Origin: Pseudarthrobacter sp. W1I19 | GTDB lineage: Bacteria; Actinomycetota; Actinomycetes; Actinomycetales; Micrococcaceae | DNA: 64,000 nucleotides | Reading direction: 5' to 3' | Assembly: GCF_030817835.1 (NCBI RefSeq) | Contig: NZ_JAUSZR010000001.1 | Location: 496,001 to 560,000, forward strand | Part shown: one piece after another, positions 16,746 through 25,611 of the stretch | Layout of the letters: every line of letters begins with the position of its first letter | Numbering within the stretch: the first letter of the stretch is position 1 | Made by a program: the position numbers and the translations under genes | The notes under the pieces: model-generated | Told to the model about the DNA's origin: nothing | Seen by the model: the letters and a program-made list of their open reading frames with translations, nothing else | Databases searched by the model: none

Positions 16746-17243
16746 ATGTCGGTTATCAGTTCCACCAAGAATCTTGAGGCGCTCAGCTTCATTCTGGTCG
16801 CCGAGTTCGACGCCGGAGTCGAACGCGTCTGGCAGCTCTGGGAAGACCCGCGCCAGCTGGAGCGCTGGTGGGGTCCGCCCACCTGGCCGGCCACTTTTGA
16901 GCAGTTCGATTTCGAGTCCGGCGGCAAAGCCGGCTACTACATGACCGGGCCGGAAGGTGAAAAGGCCGGCGGCTGGTGGCGGTTCACTGCCATCGAGGCT
17001 CCCCGCAAGCTGGAGTTCGACGACGGTTTCGCGGACGAAAACGGCGCTCCGGTCGAGTCCCTGGGCACCACCCACGCCACCGTCACGCTCGAGGACACAG
17101 GCGGACGCACCAGGATGACCATCGTCTCCACCTTCGAATCGGAAGAGCAGATGGAACAGATGGTCCAGATGGGCATGGAGGAAGGCATGCGGGAGGCCGT
17201 CGGCCAGATCGACGCCATCCTCGCCGAACATGCGAACGCCTGA
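16746..17243 (+). CDS. SRPBCC (AHSA1-like) domain protein
   Basis: The 165-residue protein has the START/SRPBCC fold of the activator-of-Hsp90-ATPase-1-like family. VWQLWEDPRQLERWWGPPTW marks the first helix, GGWWRFTAIEAPRKLEF the central strands, and a Met/Glu-rich terminal helix EEQMEQMVQMGMEEGM closes the hydrophobic cavity. Members bind hydrophobic ligands; function is not established. It is co-transcribed with the ArsR gene. A hairpin follows 31 bases after the stop. Confidence 0.88.
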   Translation: MSVISSTKNLEALSFILVAEFDAGVERVWQLWEDPRQLERWWGPPTWPATFEQFDFESGGKAGYYMTGPEGEKAGGWWRFTAIEAPRKLEFDDGFADENGAPVESLGTTHATVTLEDTGGRTRMTIVSTFESEEQMEQMVQMGMEEGMREAVGQIDAILAEHANA

Positions 17244-17274
17244 CCGGCTAAGCCTCCCGGCACCCAAGTAGAAA

Positions 17275-17304
17275 GTACGACGGCGGGACCTCCCGCCGTC
17301 GTAC
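17275..17304. terminator. Bidirectional hairpin terminator made of the dispersed 14-mer
   Basis: GTACGACGGCGGGA (17275-17288) pairs perfectly with 17291-17304 around a 2-base centre (effective loop larger). It lies between convergent genes and abuts the stop of the thioesterase gene at 17307. Confidence 0.8.
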
Positions 17305-17306
17305 GC

Positions 17307-17828
17307 TTACTTGGCCTCGTGGGGACCAGCGGCGAAAACCAGCAGGGAACTGGTTGCGGTGGCCAGGAGCTCCCCGTCCGGCCCGGCAATTCGGCCCTCC
17401 GCAAAGACGACGCGCTGCCCCTGCTTCACCACGGCGCCCTCCGCCCTCAGAAGTGTGTGCTTGAGCGTGATGGGGCGGAGATAGCTGACCGAAAGATCAA
17501 TGGAGGTATAGCCGAAACCCAGTGGCAACGTGCTGTGGGCGGCGCACCCCACCACGGTGTCGAGGAGCGTGCATGCGAGGCCGCCATGCACCACCCCGAG
17601 TGGGTTATAGTGAGCCTCGCCCGGCCGGCATTCAAACTCCACCCGGCCCGGTTCCACCCCGATGAGGGCCAGGTTCATCAGCGACGCCATGGGCGGCCGG
17701 GGTATGCTCCCGTCCCGCATCCTGCAGAGGTAGTCGAACCCGGAGAGGCGAGGCAGCTGTTCAAGCCCCACGCGGGGATCCACCCAACTGAACGTTTCCG
17801 TCCGCTCCGCGGATTCCTTGGCATCCAT
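17307..17828 (-). CDS. PaaI-family hotdog thioesterase
   Basis: The 173-residue hotdog protein probably hydrolyses acyl- or aryl-CoA thioesters in the cytoplasm. The signature VVHGGLACTLLDTVVG lies near residues 84-100 and SYLRPI in the following strand, as in PaaI/YbgC-like proteins. The ATG at 17828 has GGAGGAG seven bases upstream, better than the TTG two codons earlier. It is monocistronic. Substrate unknown. Confidence 0.88.
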   Translation of the reverse strand: MDAKESAERTETFSWVDPRVGLEQLPRLSGFDYLCRMRDGSIPRPPMASLMNLALIGVEPGRVEFECRPGEAHYNPLGVVHGGLACTLLDTVVGCAAHSTLPLGFGYTSIDLSVSYLRPITLKHTLLRAEGAVVKQGQRVVFAEGRIAGPDGELLATATSSLLVFAAGPHEAK

Positions 17829-17969
17829 AGGCAACTCCTCCTCGACTGGCCCCGCCTGAACAGCTTAAGCCTGCCCCATGCTTTGGGTTACGGCGTCCTG
17901 CATTGAAGCGGGCGGGAACCTTCTGAATACTGGAAGGAAGCATCATTTCGACGTGAGGCGGTGGCAGCA

Positions 17970-18566
17970 ATGAGCGGCGGGGCGGGAGATTTCCGGAAGC
18001 GCCTGGAGCGCGCCGCCGAGGTCCGGTCCTACCGCGGAGCAGGCATCAGCGCCGAGGAGGAAGCCGCACTCGACGCCCTCGACGCGCAGGAGCGGGAGAA
18101 GCGCAAGAAGGTCAGCGACGCCGCCCGGGCTGAGTATCTGGTGCGGGACGCGATGGCGCAGGGCAAGTTCGACAACCTCAAGTATGCGGGCAAGCCGATC
18201 CCGGGTCTGGGGGAGTCCTACGACCCCGACTGGTGGGTCAAGGGCCTCATCCAGCGGGAAAACATCAGCGGCCTTGGCCCGGCCGCCATCCTGCTCCGCA
18301 CTGAGGACGCCGAACTGGACGCCAAGCTCGACGCGCAGTACACCGAGCAACAGGTGCGGGACCTCCTGGCGGACTTCAACCGCCGCGTCATCGATGCCCG
18401 GCGCCAGCTCCAGGGCGGCCCGCCGGTGGTCACCAGGACCCGGGATGTGGAGGAGGAGGTTTCCCGGTGGCGGGAGCGCCGTGCCGCCCGGAATGCTGAT
18501 GCCCCGCCGCCGGAACCGGAACCTTCGCGTTCGTGGTGGCAGCGGCTCTGGAAGGGCGCGGGCTAG
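17970..18566 (+). CDS. DUF1992 (DnaJ homolog subfamily C member 28-type) protein
   Basis: The 198-residue protein contains YLVRDAMAQGKFDNLKYAGK and PIPGLGESYDPDWWVKGLIQ, the DUF1992 signature also found in eukaryotic DNAJC28. No J-domain is present. The N- and C-terminal parts are charged and helical (EEEAALDALDAQEREKRKK). The start is the ATG at 17970; a GTG at 17961 is also possible. The end overlaps the convergent GNAT gene by 4 bases. Function is unknown beyond a suspected chaperone link. Confidence 0.88.
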   Translation: MSGGAGDFRKRLERAAEVRSYRGAGISAEEEAALDALDAQEREKRKKVSDAARAEYLVRDAMAQGKFDNLKYAGKPIPGLGESYDPDWWVKGLIQRENISGLGPAAILLRTEDAELDAKLDAQYTEQQVRDLLADFNRRVIDARRQLQGGPPVVTRTRDVEEEVSRWRERRAARNADAPPPEPEPSRSWWQRLWKGAG

Positions 18567-19129
18567 TCCGGCTGGGGCTGGGGCGCCCTGGCTTCGAAGA
18601 GCTCGCAGAGTGCGTTGTAGTACCTGTTGGTCTGTCCCAGGCGGGTCATCCCGATGCGTTGGCAGACCCTCTGCGATGCCGTGTTGGCGGGGGCCGTCAC
18701 CGCCACCACCCTGTCCAGCCCGCCATGCAGCGCGGTGGCAAGGACTGCGGCAGCAGCTTCCGTCGCGTAACCATGACCCCAGTGGTCGGGGTGGAAGTGC
18801 CAGCCGATCTCCGTATCACCGGAGGGCTGAAGCGGGAGTGTTTCGCCCGACGCCGGGATGGACTTCAGGAGCAGGGTGCCGGCCAGGGGTGTTCTGGTCT
18901 TGGGCTGGAGTGGCTCTTTCAACTGAACAGCCCAGGCGCCGTGGAGCGGGTGGTCCATGGTCCGCCATACGCGGATCCGTTCCTCGGCCTCGGCGAATTC
19001 CCTCATCACCTGTGGATGGTTGCCGATGAAGCGCTGCACCTCCCAACGGGAGTAGAGGTTCAGCACGAACCCGGCGTCCTCCGGCTCCCACGGGCGCAGA
19101 ATCAGCCGCTCTGTTTCGAGGCTTATCAC
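18563..19129 (-). CDS. GNAT-family N-acetyltransferase (RimJ/RimL-like)
   Basis: The 188-residue protein starts METERL-like (MISLETERLILRPWEPED), the typical beginning of the RimJ/RimL group. The acetyl-CoA-binding stretch is HPDHWGHGYATEAAAAVL, and ANTASQRVCQRIGM is the usual C-terminal helix. The target could be a protein N-terminus or a small amine. It ends 4 bases inside the convergent DUF1992 gene. Confidence 0.9.
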   Translation of the reverse strand: MISLETERLILRPWEPEDAGFVLNLYSRWEVQRFIGNHPQVMREFAEAEERIRVWRTMDHPLHGAWAVQLKEPLQPKTRTPLAGTLLLKSIPASGETLPLQPSGDTEIGWHFHPDHWGHGYATEAAAAVLATALHGGLDRVVAVTAPANTASQRVCQRIGMTRLGQTNRYYNALCELFEARAPQPQPD

Positions 19130-19170
19130 CCGCCAATCCTGCCACTTGATGTGCCGCCGTTGGAGGATCT

Positions 19171-20735
19171 TTGGTTATCCACATAGGACTTGTGGGTCCG
19201 TGCCGTTGGCGGGGCCCTCTGGAAGATTTTGGTTATGGAAGCGGTGACGACGGCGGGGCAGCAGGGGGCGGCAACCTTCCGGTGCCTGTGGTTGCGGATG
19301 TCCTGCGCGCCTTGTCATCGGTGCGTCCCGCTGCTGACAGGCAAAGAATGATTGATCAGATGCGGGAGTTGGAGGACGTGAAGTCCGCTGCCGCGGCGAA
19401 GCAGGCACGGATCGCCGTGGCCTACGATCTTGCTGCCCGGCGGGAACAGGCCGCCGCGGGTGTTCCGGCGGATGAACTCGGTGCCGGGGTGGGAGCGGAA
19501 ATCGCTCTGGCGCGTCGGGAGTCGCCGTCCCGTGGCGCCCGGTTGCTGGGTTTGGGAAAAGCCCTGGTTGAGATGCCCCATACGTTCGCCGCCCTTGAGT
19601 CGGGGCAGTTGAATGAGTGGCGGGCCACCCTGGTGGGGAAGGAAACAGCCTGCCTGTCGGTTGAGGACCGGGCCGCTGTGGATGAAGAGATCGCAGCTGA
19701 CACCGTGTCCCTGGCCGGCTGCGGGGACCGGGCCGTCATCGCCGCCGTCCGGGCTGCGGCGTACCGGAGGGACCCACACTCGGTCGCCAAACGGGCCAGC
19801 CACGCTGTTAATGAGCGGACCGTGACGCTGCGTCCGGCACCGGACACCATGACCCGCCTGACCGCCCTCCTGCCGGTGGCCGAGGGCGTGGCCGCGTACG
19901 CGGCACTGACCCGCCACGCCGAAACTCTGAAGTCCTCCGGGGATGAGCGTTCCAAGGGAAACATCATGGCCGATCAGCTCGTCGAATGCGTCACCGGCAC
20001 CCCGGGCGGCTACACCGGCATCGATCTCCAGCTCGTCATGACCGACCGCACCCTCTTCCAAGGGGACAGCGAACCCGCCCGCCTCACCGGCTACGGCCTC
20101 GTCCCCGGCGAATGGGCTCGAAAGGCTATCCGGAGTGAGCTGATGGCAGGTGCGGAGCCCGTGCCCTCTGCGGATGATGGCGGGCTTCAGGTCTCGCTTC
20201 GCCGGCTCTACACCGCCTCTGCAAGTGGCGAACTGGTCGCGATGGACTCCAAAGCCAGGCTCTTCCCGCCAGGCCTCCGCCGGTTCATCCAAGTACGCGA
20301 TGACACCTGCCGCACCCCCTACTGCGACGCGCCCATCCGCCACTCGACCACATCATCCCCTGGCACAACAACGGGCCAACCACCGGCACCAACGGCCAAG
20401 GCCTCTGCGAAGCCTGCAACCACACCAAAGAAACACCAGGCTGGTCCGCCAGGACAGTTATCCGCCCAGGTCAAAGGCATTCAGTCGAAACACGAACACC
20501 CACAGGCCACACCTACCGCTCGACCGCGCCGCCGCTCCCCGGTAGTGCCTTGGCGATGGCAGTGAAGGCTTCCGTTCCAGTGAAGCCCATCGTTCGGGAA
20601 GAGCCCCTCCCGTCGGTGAAGCCCCTCGTTCAGGTGAAGCCCCCCGGGTCGGCGAAGCCCTCTGGCCAGGTGCTTGAACGAGCCATGGACAGGCGCGCCA
20701 CTCCTGAAAAGCGGGTCGCAGCCCACAGCCCTTGA
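19171..20735 (+). pseudogene. DUF222 / HNH endonuclease gene with a frameshift in the HNH domain
   Basis: The first frame gives the DUF222 domain (for example MIDQMRELEDVKSAAAAKQA and MTDRTLFQGDSEPARLTGYG) and runs into the HNH start CRTPYCDAPIRH. At 20343/20344 the frame changes. The family motif H(I/L)DHIIPWHNNG is encoded only in the next frame, which continues through NGQGLCEACNHTKE to a stop at 20735. Losing one base there explains both frames; one inserted base would restore a protein of about 520 residues. The uncorrected frame ends at 20565 with an unrelated Pro/Thr-rich tail lacking the HNH residues. The N-terminal start is also unclear: a better-looking ATG (MEAVTT) at 19235 is in another frame, hinting at a second shift. 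The restored C-terminus has short VKP repeats. Confidence 0.8.
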
Positions 20736-20778
20736 TCGACGGGCTTCGCCTTGCCTGTCCCTTGCCTGCGGGCGGTCG

Positions 20779-22959
20779 TCAGCGGCCCGGCGTGGGCGGC
20801 GGAGGATTTGGTCCCATCATGCCCGGAGGAGGCGGCGGGAACTGCGCAGCCGGGTAGAGGGGCGCCACGTTCACCATGTAGTTGGCCCATTGCGGCCCTG
20901 CGATCATGAAGCCGTCAAGCCGGGGGTAGAAGGTCCCGTTGATGGTGACGTTCTGCCCGGACCGTTTTTGTCCTTCCAGTGCGTCCCCGAAGAAGGAAGC
21001 GGTTGCGAGCCCCGAAGTGTACCCAACCACCCAGGTGGCCCCGTTGTTGTTCGACGTTCCGGTCTTCGCAGCCGTAGGAACCTTGTCGTGCACCTTGGGG
21101 TTGATCCAGACGCCCGAGCCCTTCTTCAGCACGTCCTGCAGGACGTTGTTGACGCCGCGTGCCACCTCCGGCTTTACCGCGTTCCGGCACTCCGAGGACT
21201 GCGCCGGCAACTTGCCGCCGTTGGCGTCGGTAATCTCCAGCAGGGCGATGGGGTTGCAGTAGCGGCCGTCGTTGGCAAAGGTGGCAAAGCCGTTGGCCAT
21301 ATGCAGGGGAGCAACTCCGGTGGCGCCCAGCAGGTTGCCAAGCTGATGCATGTTGATGGGAGAGCCGTCCAGTCCGCTGTGGAGGCCTGTTGCGTCCACC
21401 ATCTTCTGGATCCCGCAGAAGTCCAGCTGCGTAGCCGAGGCAAAAGTAGCCGTGTTGATGGAGTTGTACAGGCCGTAGTTGACGGGCATCTTCCGGTAGA
21501 AGCCTTCTTCCGCATTTTGCAGGTCGTCGGCGGCGCCAAGTTCAGGATTGTTCTGCGCAGTACTGTAGGCACCCAACACCTTTCCGCAGGTGGACCGCCA
21601 GGGGAATCCCAGGGGATAGACCCGGCGGGAGGCGTCCACCTCGGCAGTGATGGTCTTGCCCTCGTTCAGCCATTCAGCGAACGTGAACGGCTTCATGGTG
21701 GACCCGGTCTGGAACCCTCCGGCGCCGTTCAGGTCGTTGCCCTGGGGGTCCTTTGCATCGACATTGAAATTCAACTGGGTGTCGAACTTGCCCGGTTCGG
21801 GCAGGAAAACCGTGTTTTGTGCCATCGCCAGGATCTTGCCGGTCCCGGGCTGGACGGTTACCAGAGCTGCGCCCCAGCGGTCGGGGTTGGGTCCGGCTGT
21901 TCCGTCCACCTGCGCCTGGGCAGCGGCCTGCAGCCTGCTGTCCAAGGTAGTGGTAATGGTCAGGCCGCCCCGATAGAGCTTCCGCTCACGTTCAATCTGG
22001 TTGGGCCCGAACGCCGGGTTGTTCAGGATCAGGTGCGAGATGTAGTCGCAGAAATACGGCGCCATGGCTGCGTTGGCACAACCCTGCCGTTGAGGGCTGA
22101 CTTTGAGCTCGATGGGTGCGGCAACAGCCTCATCATGCTCTTGCTGATTGATCTTCCCGAGCCGGAGCATTTCGCCGAGCACCTGGTTGCGGCGGGTCAA
22201 CGAGTTCTCGGGGTTGATGGTTGGGTTGTAGAACGTGGGGCTGTTCACGAGCCCGGCCAGGAGCGCAGACTGCGCAAGGTTCAGGTCCTTTGCCGTGGCG
22301 CTGAAGAAGTACCGGGCTGCAGCTTCCACACCGTAGGCGTCACTGTTGAAAAACACGATGTTCAGGTAGCCCTCAAGGATCTGGTCCTTGGTGTACTTCT
22401 TCTCCAGCGCTATGGCCAGTTTCATCTCCCGCAGTTTGTCGCCGATGTCCTTCTGGCCGCTGAGGATCACCTCGTCGGGCCTGTCCTGGGACAGCCGCGC
22501 TTCATTGACCACGTTGGTGACGTACTGCTGAGTGATGGTGGACGCACCCTGTTGGTCGCCCTTGGTCAGATTGGCCACCACCGCCCGAAGGACCCCTTGC
22601 GGGTCAATGCCGGCGTGGTCATAGAAACGGCTGTCCTCAATGGCAATGACGGCGTCCTTGACGTACGGCGACATCTGGTCCAGCGGGATCCGGACGCGGT
22701 TCTCAGCATAGAAGGTCGCAATGGGCTGGCCATCGGATGTGAGGACCCTCGTGGATTGCGACGGCGGCTGGACCGCGAGTTCCTCGGGCAGGCTGTCGAA
22801 AAACCCGATAGAGGTGCTCACTCCGAAGCCGGCCGCTGCTACTGCGGGGACCACCAGGCTGGCCACCAGCACGCCGCACATGATACTCGCCGCGAAAAAT
22901 CCCAGGATCCTTCCCAGGGTAGAACCGCTACGACGCCTGCGCTTCTTTTTCTTCGCCAT
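20779..22959 (-). CDS. Class A penicillin-binding protein (transglycosylase/transpeptidase)
   Basis: The 726-residue bifunctional peptidoglycan synthase is anchored by one N-terminal helix after a basic KKKKRRRR tail. GT51 motifs are EDSRFYDHAGID (about residues 97-108), GASTITQQYVTN, and EGYLNIVFF. The transpeptidase motifs are GSTMKPF (SxxK), YNSINTATF (SxN) and KTGTSNNNG (KTG). The C-terminus is Pro-rich (PPPPPGMMGPNPPPP). The ATG at 22959 has GAGGG upstream; a GTG at 22989 is a weaker alternative. It is divergent from the PadR gene, and the PadR operator lies between them. All catalytic motifs are intact. Confidence 0.95.
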   Translation of the reverse strand: MAKKKKRRRRSGSTLGRILGFFAASIMCGVLVASLVVPAVAAAGFGVSTSIGFFDSLPEELAVQPPSQSTRVLTSDGQPIATFYAENRVRIPLDQMSPYVKDAVIAIEDSRFYDHAGIDPQGVLRAVVANLTKGDQQGASTITQQYVTNVVNEARLSQDRPDEVILSGQKDIGDKLREMKLAIALEKKYTKDQILEGYLNIVFFNSDAYGVEAAARYFFSATAKDLNLAQSALLAGLVNSPTFYNPTINPENSLTRRNQVLGEMLRLGKINQQEHDEAVAAPIELKVSPQRQGCANAAMAPYFCDYISHLILNNPAFGPNQIERERKLYRGGLTITTTLDSRLQAAAQAQVDGTAGPNPDRWGAALVTVQPGTGKILAMAQNTVFLPEPGKFDTQLNFNVDAKDPQGNDLNGAGGFQTGSTMKPFTFAEWLNEGKTITAEVDASRRVYPLGFPWRSTCGKVLGAYSTAQNNPELGAADDLQNAEEGFYRKMPVNYGLYNSINTATFASATQLDFCGIQKMVDATGLHSGLDGSPINMHQLGNLLGATGVAPLHMANGFATFANDGRYCNPIALLEITDANGGKLPAQSSECRNAVKPEVARGVNNVLQDVLKKGSGVWINPKVHDKVPTAAKTGTSNNNGATWVVGYTSGLATASFFGDALEGQKRSGQNVTINGTFYPRLDGFMIAGPQWANYMVNVAPLYPAAQFPPPPPGMMGPNPPPPTPGR

Positions 22960-23061
22960 TTTCCAGCCCTCGAGCTTGAAGAGTGCCACAAGACTACGTC
23001 GCCTCCAGCAGGCAAGCCAGAGGTTGGCAGGTCATGATTTGGTGAATTCTTCTATTGACTG

Positions 23062-23095
23062 GGCGATAGTTAACGACATATCGTTAACTATCGCC
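23062..23095. promoter_or_regulatory. Perfect 15+15 bp dyad, probable PadR operator
   Basis: GGCGATAGTTAACGA (23062-23076) and its exact complement at 23081-23095 flank CATA. A TTGACT at 23055-23060 fits a -35 box, with the -10 then lying inside the dyad, so a bound repressor would block the promoter of the PadR gene. Confidence 0.8.
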
Positions 23096-23150
23096 GAAGG
23101 GCTGGCGATACTAAGAATGAGACAACATGACATGAAAGGAAGATGCCACC

Positions 23151-23789
23151 ATGAAAGGCACTTCAGAAGAGAATTTTCCCGGCCAGCAGCACGGCAGGGG
23201 CAGGTATGAACGTGGCCGTGGAAGGCGCGGACCGCACGGGCACAGGGGCGGTGGTTTCGGCCCCGGCTTCGGTCCGGGTTTCGGTCCCGGTTTTGGCGGG
23301 GGCCCCGGGCCAGGTTTTGGTCCCGGGTTCGGGCCCGGTTTTGGCCGCGGCCCGCGCAGGGCAAGCAGGGGCGATGTCCGTTCGGCCATCCTCTCGCTCC
23401 TGGCCGAAGCGCCCTCAAATGGTTACGGGTTGATCAAGGCCATTGCGGAGAAGACGGACGGCGCCTGGCGGCCAAGTCCCGGATCGATCTACCCCACCTT
23501 GCAGCAACTGGTGGATGAGGAGCTCATCAAGCCCCTCAGTGAAGGCCGCGGGACTGAGTTCTCACTCACGGATGCTGGCCGGGCCTGGGTGGAGGAGCAC
23601 GCCGAGGAGTTAGCGAACGCGTGGAACGCCGGACCTGAGAGTCCCGATCGGGACTTCCACCAGAGCATCGGGAAGCTGATGGCAGCTATCCACCAGTTCC
23701 GCAGCGGTGTCACCCAGGAACAGCGGACGGCTGCGATCGAGAAGTTGGACGAGACCCGCCGCGCGCTCTACAAGATCCTGGCGGACTAG
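23151..23789 (+). CDS. PadR-family transcriptional regulator with Gly-Pro-Phe-rich N-terminus
   Basis: The 212-residue protein begins with about 70 residues rich in His, Arg and Gly. These include seven short GPGF-type units, also visible as repeats in the DNA at 23255-23345. The winged helix follows (RSAILSLLAEAPSNGYGLIK, GSIYPTLQQLVDEELIKPLS, then FSLTDAGRAWVEEH), and a C-terminal dimerisation helix ends the protein. PadR proteins are usually autoregulating repressors; the perfect dyad at 23062-23095 supports that. No target transporter gene follows; the next gene is convergent amt. The Gly-rich extension is disordered and of unknown role. Confidence 0.9.
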   Translation: MKGTSEENFPGQQHGRGRYERGRGRRGPHGHRGGGFGPGFGPGFGPGFGGGPGPGFGPGFGPGFGRGPRRASRGDVRSAILSLLAEAPSNGYGLIKAIAEKTDGAWRPSPGSIYPTLQQLVDEELIKPLSEGRGTEFSLTDAGRAWVEEHAEELANAWNAGPESPDRDFHQSIGKLMAAIHQFRSGVTQEQRTAAIEKLDETRRALYKILAD

Positions 23790-23811
23790 CAGGCCGAAGA
23801 GATGGGAGGGC

Positions 23812-25167
23812 TCAGGCGAAAGAATCTTCCTTCGCCCGCCGTGGTGGCCGGCTTTCGCTGGGAACAGAAGCAAATTCCGCCGGAGAGTGCGTTGCGGCAG
23901 CGGCGTTCGGAACAGCGTGATTCAGCGGACGGAAACCGCCGCCGATTTCCCCGAAGGCATACGCGCTCTCAGCGTGCTCGGCCAGGTCCACACCTGCGGT
24001 CTCTGCCTCACGGCTGACCCTGAACCCGATGGTCTTGTTGATGGCGCGGCCAATAACCAAGGTGCCGATGCCTGAGAGCAGCAGCGTGATCACCACGGCC
24101 ACGGTCTGGGCAATGAGTTGCTGGACGCCGCCGCCGTAGAAGAGCCCGCCGCCCTGGCCGTCGACCGGGAGGGCGATGAAGCCAAGTGCCAGGGTGCCGA
24201 TGAGGCCGGCGCCCAGGTGGACGCCCACCACATCGAGGGAGTCGTCCAGGCCAAACCGGTACTTGAGGTCCACGAAGACTGCGCAGGCAGCTCCCGCTAC
24301 CAGGCCCAGGCCGATAGCGGCCACCGGGCTGATGTTGGCGCAGGAAGGGGTAATGGCAACCAAGCCGGCCACCACACCGGACGCTGCACCCAGCGAGGTG
24401 GGGTGTCCGTGACGGATCTTTTCGGTGACCAGCCAGCTGAGCATGGCCGCAGCGGGCGTCACCAGGGTGTTGATCCAGATCAGGCCGGCCTGTTGCGCTG
24501 AGGTTGCCGCGCCGCCGTTGAAGCCGAACCAGCCGAACCAGAGGATGGCGGCTCCGAGCATGATGAACGGGATGTTGTGCGGGCGGTGGTTGGGGTCTTT
24601 CGCAAAACCGTGGCGCTGGCCAACGATCACGGCAAGGACCAGGGCTGCGGTGCCCGAGCTGATTTCCACCACTGCGCCGCCGGCGAAGTCGATGACCTGG
24701 CCAAAAACAGCGGTGACTGCTCCGCCGGCGCTCATCAGGCCGCCGCCCCAGATCATATAAGCGAGGGGGCAGTACACCACCGTGATCCAGATGGGTACAA
24801 ACAGGGCCCAGGCGCCGAATTTGGCGCGGTCTGCAATGGCCCCGCTGATCAAAGCGACGGTGATGATCGCGAAGGTGGCGCTGTAACCGGCCTTGATCAG
24901 GTCTGGGGAACCCATCAGGTTCTGGAGTCCGAAGTTGGCGAAGGGATTGCCAAAGATGCCGAGCACGCCGTCGCCTGTGGTCATGGAATAGCCCCACAGA
25001 ACCCAAATCACACCGACGATCCCGGCGGAGATGAAACTCATCATGATCATGTTCAAGGCTGCTTTTGCCCGCGTCATGCCGCCGTAGAAGAGGCCAAGTC
25101 CGGGCGTCATCAGCAGTACCATCGCGGCCGAAATCATCAGCCAGACATGTTGGGCAGAAATCTCCAC
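23812..25167 (-). CDS. amt: Ammonium transporter
   Basis: The 451-residue membrane channel for NH4+/NH3 has about eleven helices. Recognisable Amt segments are TPGLGLFYGGMTRAKAALNM, GAIADRAKF, FAGGAVVEISSGTAALV, RPHNIPFIMLGAAILWFGWF, and DDSLDVVGVHLGAGLIG, the last two carrying the conserved pore histidines. A hydrophilic tail of about 60 residues follows. The GTG at 25167 gives the usual start MEISAQHVWLM with AAGGGA upstream; the open frame further upstream is not family-like. GlnR-like boxes lie 110-180 bases upstream. No glnK or glnD follows, unlike many actinobacteria. Confidence 0.93.
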   Translation of the reverse strand: MEISAQHVWLMISAAMVLLMTPGLGLFYGGMTRAKAALNMIMMSFISAGIVGVIWVLWGYSMTTGDGVLGIFGNPFANFGLQNLMGSPDLIKAGYSATFAIITVALISGAIADRAKFGAWALFVPIWITVVYCPLAYMIWGGGLMSAGGAVTAVFGQVIDFAGGAVVEISSGTAALVLAVIVGQRHGFAKDPNHRPHNIPFIMLGAAILWFGWFGFNGGAATSAQQAGLIWINTLVTPAAAMLSWLVTEKIRHGHPTSLGAASGVVAGLVAITPSCANISPVAAIGLGLVAGAACAVFVDLKYRFGLDDSLDVVGVHLGAGLIGTLALGFIALPVDGQGGGLFYGGGVQQLIAQTVAVVITLLLSGIGTLVIGRAINKTIGFRVSREAETAGVDLAEHAESAYAFGEIGGGFRPLNHAVPNAAAATHSPAEFASVPSESRPPRRAKEDSFA

Positions 25168-25276
25168 CTGAAGGTCCCTTCGCGTTTGCGCCTTGAAACG
25201 GGGCGCTCTTGCAGGCCCTCGCGTTTCCCCCGCAGTCCATCTTTCGCGTTTCGTGTTTCGGGAAATGCGCTTGAAA

Positions 25277-25345
25277 GTTGCGCTCACGTTACAGAAATGG
25301 CTCCCATGTGAAGTCCCCGTGTCGGCAATGTTTCGGCCATGTAAA
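25277..25345 (-). promoter_or_regulatory. GlnR-like binding boxes upstream of amt
   Basis: Read on the minus strand, TTTAC-n6-GAAAC-n6-GACAC occupies 25345-25319 and GTAAC-n6-GCAAC occupies 25292-25277. The actinobacterial GlnR consensus is GTnAC-n6-GAAAC-n6 repeats, so spacing is exact and bases differ at a few positions. Position ahead of amt fits nitrogen control. Confidence 0.55.
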
Positions 25346-25432
25346 CAGAGGCCATCAGCCAGCCCGTACGGTGGCCTCTCACCCACCAGAGCTCCGTGCG
25401 GCGCCATGGTGGGCCGGGGGCAGAAGGTGAGA

Positions 25433-25446
25433 TCCCGCCGTCGTAC
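25433..25446 (-). repeat. Copy of dispersed 14-mer (TCCCGCCGTCGTAC on plus)
   Basis: It is identical to the right arm of the 17275-17304 hairpin. It lies in the 444-base gap between amt and the nitrilase-family gene. The opposite arm is absent here. Confidence 0.65.
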
Positions 25447-25517
25447 GTAAAATTCCGCAAGATTACGCGGCCATGAACGGAACTTCACCGCTAAAACGCG
25501 GCAATTCCCATCCTTAA

Positions 25518-25567
25518 GCACGACGACGGCGCGCCGCAGCGGGAACTGCGGCGCGCCGTCGTCGTGC
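25518..25567. terminator. Large perfect hairpin downstream of the nitrilase-family gene
   Basis: A perfect 22-bp stem (25518-25539 with 25546-25567) with a 6-base loop is the strongest hairpin in the window. It lies 45 bases after the nitrilase-family stop (minus strand). Only TTAAGG follows on that strand, so it may work without a long U-run. Confidence 0.75.
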
Positions 25568-25611
25568 AGCCTCAGCCGTGGAGACTCAGCCGGGCGGCTG
25601 CGCTAAAGGGA

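Noticed and set aside
20674..23037. A 787-codon open frame on the plus strand opposite the class A PBP
   Set aside because: It is the antisense shadow of a gene with complete GT51 and transpeptidase motifs; the translation has no domain-like pattern and is typical of high-GC antisense frames.
23255..23345. Repetitive GGTCCCGG/TTTCGG DNA that could suggest a repeat array
   Set aside because: It is in-frame coding for GPGF units of the PadR protein; the units are too short and have no spacers, so it is not CRISPR.
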